DNA from: Minisyncoccota bacterium
GTDB taxonomy: Bacteria > Patescibacteriota > Minisyncoccia > Phycocordibacterales > DATDWN01
Direction: 5' to 3'
DNA length: 5,890 nt
Assembly: GCA_025450615.1 (NCBI GenBank)
Contig: JANWHC010000021.1
Location: 1-5,890, forward strand
Shown here: positions 1-4,827 of the stretch, piece by piece
Numbering within the stretch: the stretch's first letter is position 1
Layout: the number at the start of each line of letters is the position of its first letter
Made by a program: the position numbers and the translations under genes
Notes under the pieces: generated by a model
The model's database searches: none
The model's input: the letters and a program-made list of their open reading frames with translations, nothing else
Told to the model about the DNA's origin: nothing

Positions 1-551
1 ATACATTCATGTTTTTCTCCTACACCTCTGAAAATTTTCTGAACTTTGATCACTCGGGAATTAAAAATTTGTGTTAGTGGAAAATGATATATCGGCATTG
101 ATCCAGTTTTATTTGGAAACATTAAAATAATTTTATTGCTGTGATTTTTTAGAAATGCAATAAATTCATCTAGTGTTTTTTCAAGTTTTTTGGTGTTTGT
201 CATCTTGATTACATCCATCCCGCCAATCATAACAAGAATCGTATCGTACTTTTTCAATTCCTGCTTTTTTACGTATTCAAAAAGTTGTGAAGTTGTAATT
301 CCAAGTTTTGCGTGACTTACAACTTGAGTTTTTTGAAGAGAACCTCCAATATTGCCAATGAGAGAATTCTGAGAAGTACTAGCTCCGACCCCCATAGTCA
401 TACTATCTCCTACACACAAAAGACTGAAAGTTGGGCTTTCTGGATGCTGTTCATATATTATCGTCCTCTTCCCTACGGACTTAGTCTTAAGGCCAAGATA
501 AACAATACGAAGAGTGGCAAGGAGTAAAAAACATATGAGTAATATAAGCAT
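1..551 (-). CDS. SGNH/GDSL-family hydrolase, membrane-anchored; C-terminus cut by window edge
   Basis: This is a partial gene of 183 visible codons whose 3' end lies beyond base 1. The ATG at 551 is the first start after an in-frame stop. Residues 1-20 form a hydrophobic segment (MLILLICFLLLATL...), read as a signal anchor that places the catalytic domain outside the membrane. Block I is clear: GDSMTMGVGA, with the nucleophile Ser in GDS at about residue 50. Block II fits LGITTSQL (about residues 79-86). Block III reads IGGMD (about residues 104-108), where the family normally has GxND, so the oxyanion-hole Asn is Met here. The Asp-His pair of block V would lie outside the window. Family members are esterases, lysophospholipases or acetyl-hydrolases acting on lipids or cell-wall glycans; the substrate cannot be told. 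The gene is divergent from the PlsC-like gene, has no Shine-Dalgarno sequence and has a -10-like box 6 nt before the ATG. The family call is firm; activity is uncertain because of block III. Confidence 0.87.
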   Translation of the reverse strand, partial: MLILLICFLLLATLRIVYLGLKTKSVGKRTIIYEQHPESPTFSLLCVGDSMTMGVGASTSQNSLIGNIGGSLQKTQVVSHAKLGITTSQLFEYVKKQELKKYDTILVMIGGMDVIKMTNTKKLEKTLDEFIAFLKNHSNKIILMFPNKTGSMPIYHFPLTQIFNSRVIKVQKIFRGVGEKHEC

Positions 552-557
552 ATAATC

Positions 558-563
558 AATATA
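558..563 (-). promoter_or_regulatory. Putative -10 box of a leaderless promoter for the SGNH hydrolase
   Basis: TATATT on the minus strand is followed by exactly 6 nt (GATTAT) and then the ATG at 551. Transcription would therefore start at or next to the start codon. No convincing -35 hexamer lies 15-19 nt upstream. The same spacing occurs before the genes at 4102 and 5418, which raises confidence. Confidence 0.45.
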
Positions 564-619
564 GATTATTAGTCCTTAAACAAACGCATCTTAACACAGA
601 ATTGGCAATTTTCAATTGA

Positions 620-648
620 TTGACAATGCATCTCACTAAAGCTAAAAT
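620..648 (+). promoter_or_regulatory. Strong sigma70-type promoter for the PlsC-like gene
   Basis: TTGACA (620-625) and TAAAAT (643-648) are separated by 17 nt. This is a full-consensus -35 and a 5/6 -10. The start site is expected near 655, giving a leader of about 29 nt. A 13-bp inverted repeat, CAATT-TTC-AATTG (606-618), ends one base before the -35 box. It could be an operator, though such AT-rich palindromes also arise by chance. Confidence 0.82.
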
Positions 649-671
649 CACGAAAGAAAAAATCTTCAATC

Positions 672-677
672 AAAGGA
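672..677 (+). promoter_or_regulatory. Ribosome binding site of the PlsC-like gene
   Basis: AAAGGA ends 6 nt before the ATG at 684 and fixes that start. It is one of only two clear Shine-Dalgarno sites in the window. Confidence 0.75.
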
Positions 678-683
678 CTCTTC

Positions 684-1403
684 ATGAAAAAAACCTCTAC
701 TTGGTCAACTTGGACATACGCTATCTCATGCTACCTTTTTCGAGGGTTGTGTGTGATTAGTGGAAAGGCGCCGAGGGTGACTGGGAAAGAAAACATTCCT
801 ACTTCTGGTGGTTACTTAGTAGTAATCAACCATCAGAACTTCATGGATCCTTGGTATATTTCTTGGTGCTTTCCACTGAGAAACACTATCCGGTGGCTTG
901 CTAAGGGAGAAACATCATCCGCCAGAAGACTGATCGATGATCCAACAAGTTCTTTCGACTTCTCTCGACTGCCGCGATTTTTGGCTCTGTTCATTGGAGT
1001 CTGTGTTTGTTGGGTTGTTCGTAACTGTGGAGTTTTGTTCGTAGAACCCGACGACCCGACATCAAGACTCAGCCTTAAATCGATGATGAGAGCGAACAGA
1101 ATTCTCTCACACGGTGGAGTAATTGGAATTTTCCCTGAGGGTCGAATCAAGAAAGCTGAAGGGAAGGAAACCAAGGCTTCTGAAAGTTTTATTGTTCTTG
1201 CAAAACGAACAGGAGTGCCGATAGTACCGGTATTCATAGACACCCACCGAATTATCATCGGCAAACCAGTAAAGGTTAGCCAGGAATGCGTTGATAACCC
1301 GAGTGATCTTGCAACAAACGTGATGGAACTCATCTATAGCCAAGGCCGAAATGATGATCTTCGCGAGAGAGAGATCTGGTCTAAGTTTAGGATCGGATAC
1401 TAA
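684..1403 (+). CDS. PlsC-like lysophospholipid / 1-acylglycerol-3-phosphate acyltransferase family protein
   Basis: This 239-residue protein has the usual length for the PlsC/LPLAT family, which moves acyl chains from acyl-ACP or acyl-CoA to a lipid hydroxyl at the inner membrane face. The catalytic NHx4D motif is NHQNFMD (His50, Asp55). Motif III is FPEGR (150-154) and motif IV is VPIVPV (178-183). A hydrophobic segment lies at about 97-112 (FLALFIGVCVCWVV). Motif II, normally GxxFIxR and contacting the glycerol phosphate, reads GVLFVEP with no Arg. The acceptor may therefore not be lysophosphatidate. The ATG at 684 is set by AAAGGA (672-677) with 6-nt spacing. The gene is monocistronic, between its own promoter and a terminator. 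It is GC-richer (about 47-50% in sampled lines) than the operon that follows, which suggests a separate history. Candidate roles are PlsC in phospholipid synthesis or an OlsA-like O-acyltransferase acting on an N-acyl amino acid. Family is sure; substrate is not. Confidence 0.9.
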   Translation: MKKTSTWSTWTYAISCYLFRGLCVISGKAPRVTGKENIPTSGGYLVVINHQNFMDPWYISWCFPLRNTIRWLAKGETSSARRLIDDPTSSFDFSRLPRFLALFIGVCVCWVVRNCGVLFVEPDDPTSRLSLKSMMRANRILSHGGVIGIFPEGRIKKAEGKETKASESFIVLAKRTGVPIVPVFIDTHRIIIGKPVKVSQECVDNPSDLATNVMELIYSQGRNDDLREREIWSKFRIGY

Positions 1404-1410
1404 ATACACG

Positions 1411-1448
1411 CAGCGCAATGGGTAAATCCCGTTGCGCTGTCTTCGTTT
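1411..1448 (+). terminator. Rho-independent terminator after the PlsC-like gene
   Basis: A 12-bp stem pairs CAGCGCAATGGG (1411-1422) with CCCGTTGCGCTG (1428-1439) around the loop TAAAT. It begins 7 nt after the stop codon and is followed by the moderately T-rich TCTTCGTTT. The single non-Watson-Crick pair (T1419 with G1431) is a U-G wobble in plus-strand RNA but an A-C mismatch in minus-strand RNA, so the structure belongs to the plus strand. It separates this gene from the acyl-transfer operon, unless read-through occurs. Confidence 0.85.
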
Positions 1449-1455
1449 AAAATCT

Positions 1456-2103
1456 ATGATTACAATCGAGTCTTTTAAAACACCTAAAAATATAACAAAA
1501 ACAGAGCAGAAAAAACTCAGTCTCAATGGGTTAAAACTTGCCTGCATAAAACAGTATAAAAAACTTGGTATGTCTATTAGAAAAAAAGATATATCAATTA
1601 CCCATAAAAAATCCGGTCAGCCAGAAATCTTACTGCCTTATGACTTTACACCCAAATGTTCTGCGTCTATTTCTCATACAAATGGTCTTTTAGTTGTTGC
1701 CGTAGGAACAAATTCCACTAGAGTTGGAATTGACGTTGAATATATGAGAAAATTTAGTCGTCCATTTGCAAAGAGATTTTTAAACAAAAAAGAGCAAGAT
1801 TCTATACGTAATTTATTCCCATCTGATAAGAATGTAGGAGAAACGCTTTTTTGGTCCTTTAAGGAGGCTTCCCTTAAGGCTTTTGGGGTGGGTTTACACC
1901 AAAATCCTCTATCTCTTAGGTTGTATTCTCTCTCTAGAAATGGTTCAATGGTAGTAGGTTTTATTGAAAATTCACAGTTAAATCAAGAAATAAAACTAGA
2001 AGGTAAAATCCTCAAAAATCACGTTATAGCATTAGCCCATTATGAAAACAGACTTACAAACTCAAACAAACGCAAAAGACCTAGTATACAAAACAATTTT
2101 TAA
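1456..2103 (+). CDS. Sfp-type 4'-phosphopantetheinyl transferase
   Basis: The protein transfers 4'-phosphopantetheine from coenzyme A to the conserved serine of a carrier protein. At 215 residues it matches the two-domain Sfp/HetI class (about 220-240) rather than the 120-residue AcpS. Motifs appear in order: SGQPEI (53-58, the GKP-like loop), SISH (71-74), GIDVE (91-95, with Mg-binding Asp93 and Glu95) and WSFKEASLKAFG (133-144, with Trp133, Lys136, Glu137 and Lys141). The ATG at 1456 is chosen over an in-frame TTG at 1432, which lies inside the terminator stem and would add only eight residues. No Shine-Dalgarno is seen. A TAAAAT (1448-1453) sits only 2 nt before the ATG, too close for a normal promoter, so expression may depend on read-through or an unseen promoter. 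The last 20 codons overlap the ACP gene in another frame, and this Lys/Arg/Asn-rich tail follows the probable last strand of the fold (VIALAHY). The neighbouring ACP is the likely substrate. Confidence 0.92.
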   Translation: MITIESFKTPKNITKTEQKKLSLNGLKLACIKQYKKLGMSIRKKDISITHKKSGQPEILLPYDFTPKCSASISHTNGLLVVAVGTNSTRVGIDVEYMRKFSRPFAKRFLNKKEQDSIRNLFPSDKNVGETLFWSFKEASLKAFGVGLHQNPLSLRLYSLSRNGSMVVGFIENSQLNQEIKLEGKILKNHVIALAHYENRLTNSNKRKRPSIQNNF

Positions 2104-2305
2104 AATTACTGGAAAATCTGCTGAGGAAATCAAACCGAGCGATAAATTGGAAAATTTAGTAGCAGATTCTATTCAACTTTTTGAATTTGTTTTAGAGCTA
2201 GAAGAAACATTCCCTACCCCGCCTGACTATGAAAAACTTATTGATATTAAAACTGTTGAGGAAGCTATAGAATTCGTTGATAAAAATTATATCCAAAAGT
2301 CATGA
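2042..2305 (+). CDS. Acyl carrier protein
   Basis: This is an acidic 87-residue protein of typical ACP size. The phosphopantetheine attachment site is ADSIQ, with Ser43 at the start of helix II in VADSIQLFEFVLELEE. Helix I is at about 10-22, and helix IV corresponds to TVEEAIEFV (71-79). It should carry acyl chains as thioesters once modified by the PPTase encoded just upstream. The ATG at 2042 is the only plausible start: there is no other Met, and later starts would remove helix I. The gene therefore overlaps the PPTase by 62 nt, and its stop overlaps the next start as ATGA. No Shine-Dalgarno is evident, so translation may be coupled. Fatty-acid ACPs usually have the surroundings GADSLD; the LVADSIQLFEF context and the FeeM-like neighbour point to a dedicated carrier, like FeeL, rather than housekeeping AcpP. 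The choice between the two is inference. Confidence 0.93.
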   Translation: MKTDLQTQTNAKDLVYKTIFKITGKSAEEIKPSDKLENLVADSIQLFEFVLELEETFPTPPDYEKLIDIKTVEEAIEFVDKNYIQKS

Positions 2306-2961
2306 TTATAGATGTTCTAATATTTTTTCGAAATACTTACTTTACAAAACCTTCTGAGGGAATTTTCCCAGCAAGAACAGAAAATGAACGCCGAAAAGCC
2401 TTAAATTTAACTTCTAAAATATATAGAGAAGAGGGATATTTAAGTGGTACTGAAGAAAATTCAGATTTTGAAAAATATATTTTAGAGCCAAGTACTAAAG
2501 TTTTTATTGCTTCAAAAAATAACAAAGTTTTCGGCACGGTCTCTATTGTTACAGATTCAGAAAAATTAGGTCTACCGATGGATAGCCTTTATAAAAAAGA
2601 AGTAGACGAAATTAGAAAATTAGGCGGGAAAATTGCTGAAGTCACCCAGCTTGCTTTAGAAAAGGAAACGGATGATAAAACTAAATCACTTTCCACCCTT
2701 TCTTTATTTAAACTTGTTATTCAATATGCAAAATATAAATCTATCGATTACCTTTGTATCGCTATAAATCCCAAACATGATACTTTCTACAAACGCGTGG
2801 GTTTTAAAGAACTTGGTGAATTAAAATACTACCCGTCTGTAAATAACGCTCCTGCTTTAGCTAGGATTTTGGATTTTAAAGATTTTTTATCACGTGATGA
2901 CCTTCCTAAAATTTTTATGAATATGAAAAATGAAGAAACTAATACTTTGTTGATGAAATAA
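2302..2961 (+). CDS. FeeM-like N-acyl amino acid synthase (GNAT-fold acyltransferase)
   Basis: This 219-residue protein resembles FeeM-type N-acyl amino acid synthases, which are GNAT-fold relatives of acyl-homoserine-lactone synthases that take long acyl chains from acyl-ACP and attach them to an amino-acid amine. Matching blocks are KIYREEGYL (39-47, the substrate-loop region), VFIASKNNKVFGTVSIV (67-83, central strands), KIAEVTQLALEKE (110-122, the E-x-x-x-L-A-V-like block) and IAINPKHDTFYKRVGFKELGE (153-173) followed by YYPSVNNAPA (176-185). The last two are the most diagnostic: the family pattern is roughly NPRH-x-x-FY-x-x-GF followed by YPSV-x-x-APA. It overlaps the ACP stop as ATGA, so the donor carrier is almost certainly the preceding protein. 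The PEP-CTERM/exosortase-associated acyltransferase is a related alternative, but no exosortase is visible. The amino acid acceptor cannot be predicted. Confidence 0.8.
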   Translation: MIIDVLIFFRNTYFTKPSEGIFPARTENERRKALNLTSKIYREEGYLSGTEENSDFEKYILEPSTKVFIASKNNKVFGTVSIVTDSEKLGLPMDSLYKKEVDEIRKLGGKIAEVTQLALEKETDDKTKSLSTLSLFKLVIQYAKYKSIDYLCIAINPKHDTFYKRVGFKELGELKYYPSVNNAPALARILDFKDFLSRDDLPKIFMNMKNEETNTLLMK

Positions 2962-2967
2962 TTTGTA

Positions 2968-3522
2968 ATGAAACTAACAATCTATGGTATTTTCATAGCT
3001 TCATTCTTCCTTGGTGAAAATGCCACTATACCTGCTTTTGTTTTATCCCATCAAGGCGTTTTAAATGTTTGGACCGTAGTTATTGCGACTTATTTAGCTT
3101 CACTCTGTGCAGATATTTTCTGGTATGGTGTTTGCTATTTCTTTTTTAGAAAATTTGATTTAGAAAAATGGTATAACAAAACACATATTTCCAATCAAAA
3201 AATTTATAGGTTTATTCTTGATAAGCACGTTTTTGTTTCTGTTACTTTTATTAAATTCTTAATTGGTTTACGTTTAATATTGACACTAGCACTTATACTA
3301 ATTAAAAAATTCTCATTTAAAAAATACCTGATATTTAGTATTTTGAGCAACCTGTTTCTAGTTGCTGGACTATTTATTATTGGGATTTTAATAAGTTATG
3401 GAATAAATGTACTTCCTGTTTATAGAGGAATCTCAGGAATAACAACTATAATCATAGTTTCCATAGTTGCCGCTAATATTCTACCGATAATTGTAAAATC
3501 TTATTTAGGAAAAAATAAATAA
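2968..3522 (+). CDS. DedA/VTT (SNARE-associated) family-like integral membrane protein
   Basis: This 184-residue polytopic protein starts 6 nt after the FeeM-like stop, so it is cotranscribed. DedA-like landmarks are FLGENATIPAFVLSHQG (14-30, with Glu17 and Pro22 in the first re-entrant segment), a membrane helix at 34-60 ending CADIFWYGVCYFF (with Asp49 where the family has GD...Y), and FLIGLRLI (97-104, with Arg102 matching the conserved F-x-x-G-x-R block). Further helices follow at about 103-112, 119-141 and 153-177. Known DedA/VTT proteins are undecaprenyl-phosphate translocases or phospholipid scramblases. In this operon a role in moving the acylated product across the membrane is plausible but inferred. 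The sequence is divergent: the usual RF(I/V)PxxR reads KFLIGLR. It could instead be an unassigned small membrane protein. No Shine-Dalgarno is seen. Confidence 0.66.
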   Translation: MKLTIYGIFIASFFLGENATIPAFVLSHQGVLNVWTVVIATYLASLCADIFWYGVCYFFFRKFDLEKWYNKTHISNQKIYRFILDKHVFVSVTFIKFLIGLRLILTLALILIKKFSFKKYLIFSILSNLFLVAGLFIIGILISYGINVLPVYRGISGITTIIIVSIVAANILPIIVKSYLGKNK

Positions 3523-3535
3523 AATCTTAGGATTA

Positions 3536-4102
3536 TTATTTTATTATTGGATCAGTTATAGCTATAGCTCGGTATTTTAACCAAAAGCGGCCTCGCCACA
3601 TATGAATAAGCTCGTTGTAATTGATTCTATTATTTCCAATTGGTAGAAAAGGATTTGTAGAACTTGATCCAAGCATGGAATCATAAACATAAAAAGATTC
3701 TTTTTCGTCGTCATACCCACATATGACTATCCAATGCAAAGGTCTTGCTCTCAAAAGAAGAGTTAGTGGTTTTCTTTTTAAGGCAATCTCTTTTTTAATC
3801 CAGTTAATTCTTCCTTCAAAAGTCGCCTTATGCAAGTTTACTTGTACACTATGCAAACCTCGAAACTTAAAAAGGACCATCATGTCTCTTGGTAAAATAG
3901 GACGAAAAATATCTAACCAAACATGTCCACTCAAAATATCATTAAAAGGAACAGGGTGCATTCCCATGGCTCTAGCAACCCATTCAGAAGTGTAATAACC
4001 GCAACGAATCCTCGAGCGATGTCGAACAAGTGGAACATCACGTATGCCGATGTAGGATATTTTAGGCAGATTTACATTCAATTCTGTGTCCGGTGTTTCC
4101 AT
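3536..4102 (-). CDS. C39-like / papain-like cysteine-triad protein (paralogue A)
   Basis: This 188-residue soluble protein has the layout of a C39-like peptidase fold: nucleophile Cys34 in RCGYYTSEW, His123 in RPLHW and Asp141 in FYVYDS. It has no signal peptide and no attached ABC transporter, so it is not a standard bacteriocin-processing C39 protein. It aligns with the protein at 4205-4708 through CGxYTxxW, PLHW, GYD, FYVxDS, PxLPIGN, LxxxWRG and KYRA. The open frame runs back to 4183, but that part lies in the neighbour's hairpins, so the ATG at 4102 is chosen. A TATAAT stands 6 nt before it and no clear Shine-Dalgarno is present. GC is about 35% in sampled lines, far below the paralogue. 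Possible roles are peptidase, amidase or, as in BtrH-type proteins, acyl transfer; the sequence does not decide. It is convergent with the DedA-like gene, with 13 nt between them and no obvious hairpin. Confidence 0.76.
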   Translation of the reverse strand: METPDTELNVNLPKISYIGIRDVPLVRHRSRIRCGYYTSEWVARAMGMHPVPFNDILSGHVWLDIFRPILPRDMMVLFKFRGLHSVQVNLHKATFEGRINWIKKEIALKRKPLTLLLRARPLHWIVICGYDDEKESFYVYDSMLGSSSTNPFLPIGNNRINYNELIHMWRGRFWLKYRAIAITDPIIK

Positions 4103-4108
4103 ATTTCC

Positions 4109-4114
4109 ATTATA
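4109..4114 (-). promoter_or_regulatory. Putative -10 box of a leaderless promoter for paralogue A
   Basis: TATAAT on the minus strand is followed by 6 nt (GGAAAT) and then the ATG at 4102, so the transcript would start at the start codon. A weak TTTTAT (4132-4137) lies 17 nt upstream, inside the T-rich tail of the neighbouring terminator. If real, terminator and promoter abut. Confidence 0.5.
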
Positions 4115-4131
4115 TCTTACAAAGACTCTAT

Positions 4132-4163
4132 ATAAAACAAAGCGGCCCTGAAGGACCGCTTTG
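4132..4163 (-). terminator. Rho-independent terminator after paralogue B
   Basis: On the minus strand an 11-bp stem pairs CAAAGCGGTCC with GGGCCGCTTTG around a TTCA loop (4138-4163), followed by TTTTAT. The one odd pair (positions 4146 and 4155) is a G-U wobble in minus-strand RNA but a C-A mismatch in plus-strand RNA, so it acts for the minus-strand gene that stops at 4205. Confidence 0.87.
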
Positions 4164-4169
4164 GCAAAC

Positions 4170-4195
4170 TGTGCATCTAGCAACCTAAATGCACA
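4170..4195 (-). other. Second RNA hairpin just after the paralogue B stop codon
   Basis: In minus-strand RNA, TGTGCATTTAG pairs with CTAGATGCACA around the loop GTTG: an 11-bp stem starting 9 nt after the stop codon. Like the terminator beside it, it contains one G-U wobble that would be a C-A mismatch on the plus strand. It lacks a T-rich tail, so it is not a terminator by itself. It may protect the 3' end or assist the terminator 6 nt further on. Confidence 0.6.
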
Positions 4196-4204
4196 CAGAC
4201 AACT

Positions 4205-4708
4205 TTAGGAACGAACGAACACGGCCCGATACTTCCATCCAAGCCATCCTCTCCATTCCGACAAGAGATCCTCGAACGAAATTACTCTGTTGCCGATTGG
4301 CAAATGAGGATCCTCCGACGACTTTCCATTCTTGTGTTCACGGCTATCGAACACATAGAACAGCCCCTTATCCATGTCGTACCCACCGACGCCCATCCAG
4401 TGAAGCGGCTTACCGGCAGTCAGAAGTGCGACTGGACGGTCAAAGTCGATTTCGCTAAGGATAGCTGCCAGTTTTACACAGTCGTGGTACTTGAGAGCGA
4501 CTTTGTAAGGTTGCACCCCTCCACTCTTCAGCATTGCCATCATCTTACCCTCGAGGGTCCAAGGTGGCAGAATGTTTCGAATCATCGAATGCTTCGGCAT
4601 GAGACCCCCACAAACTGCGAGCATCCACTGGGCGGTGTAAGGGCCACAGAATGCTGATATGGGTATAAGAAACGGCTCGGGCCGACTTAAGATTTTGACT
4701 TTCGCCAC
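4205..4708 (-). CDS. C39-like / papain-like cysteine-triad protein (paralogue B)
   Basis: This 167-residue protein is a clear paralogue of the one at 3536-4102. The probable triad is Cys21 (FCGPYTAQW), His103 (KPLHW) and Asp121 (FYVFDS), and the shared tail includes PHLPIGN, LLSEWRG and KYRA. There is no signal peptide or second domain, so it is predicted to be cytoplasmic. It starts with GTG at 4708, fixed by a perfect GGAGGT (4714-4719) 5 nt upstream. The gene stands alone between a full-consensus promoter and a terminator. Its GC (about 53-63% in sampled lines) differs sharply from its neighbours and from paralogue A, and it uses many C/G-ending codons. That points to a different origin or strong selection for expression. 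Function is unknown: the fold allows peptidase, deamidase, amide hydrolase or acyltransferase chemistry. Confidence 0.77.
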   Translation of the reverse strand: MAKVKILSRPEPFLIPISAFCGPYTAQWMLAVCGGLMPKHSMIRNILPPWTLEGKMMAMLKSGGVQPYKVALKYHDCVKLAAILSEIDFDRPVALLTAGKPLHWMGVGGYDMDKGLFYVFDSREHKNGKSSEDPHLPIGNRVISFEDLLSEWRGWLGWKYRAVFVRS

Positions 4709-4713
4709 ACCTT

Positions 4714-4719
4714 ACCTCC
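4714..4719 (-). promoter_or_regulatory. Perfect Shine-Dalgarno site of paralogue B
   Basis: GGAGGT on the minus strand, within GGGAGGTAAG, lies 5 nt before GTG at 4708. It decides this non-ATG start and contrasts with the SD-less genes around it. Confidence 0.87.
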
Positions 4720-4768
4720 CAGTGAGAATGTTAGTGAAAAGAAATGCAGGAATAGATTATCTACCCAT

Positions 4769-4797
4769 ATTATAGCATATTTGCTATTTTTTGTCAA
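4769..4797 (-). promoter_or_regulatory. Full-consensus sigma70 promoter for paralogue B
   Basis: On the minus strand TTGACA (4797-4792) and TATAAT (4774-4769) are separated by exactly 17 nt, matching consensus at all 12 positions. Transcription should start near 4762, giving a leader of about 53 nt. No operator-like repeat is obvious, so strong constitutive expression is expected. Confidence 0.92.
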
Positions 4798-4827
4798 TCA
4801 TAGAAATCTCCCTTAACCATAAAATTT

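Noticed and set aside
312..527. 71-codon plus-strand frame opposite the SGNH gene
   Set aside because: The minus strand encodes the GDS motif and a signal anchor here; the plus frame has no start signal or known features.
1432..1455. In-frame TTG start extending the PPTase by eight residues
   Set aside because: It lies inside the terminator stem of the upstream gene, has no Shine-Dalgarno, and the added residues are not part of the PPTase fold. The ATG at 1456 is better.
833..1547. Long minus-strand open frames opposite the PlsC-like gene
   Set aside because: They mirror a gene with complete family motifs, contain no recognisable domain, and one runs through the terminator hairpin.
2303..2305. 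Recoded TGA (Gly, as in Absconditabacteria/Gracilibacteria)
   Set aside because: TGA ends the ACP at the expected length, a TAG follows within two codons in the same frame, and no gene here has an internal TGA.
3523..3535. Bidirectional terminator between the convergent DedA-like gene and paralogue A
   Set aside because: The 13-nt gap and its flanks are AT-rich, but I could not find a stem of useful length.
4103..4183. N-terminal extension of paralogue A to a TTG at 4183
   Set aside because: The extension is a translation of two RNA hairpins belonging to paralogue B, and a TATAAT precedes the ATG at 4102.
4189..4657. Plus-strand open frames opposite paralogue B
   Set aside because: They are antisense shadows created by the high GC of a gene with a proven promoter, SD and family motifs on the minus strand.
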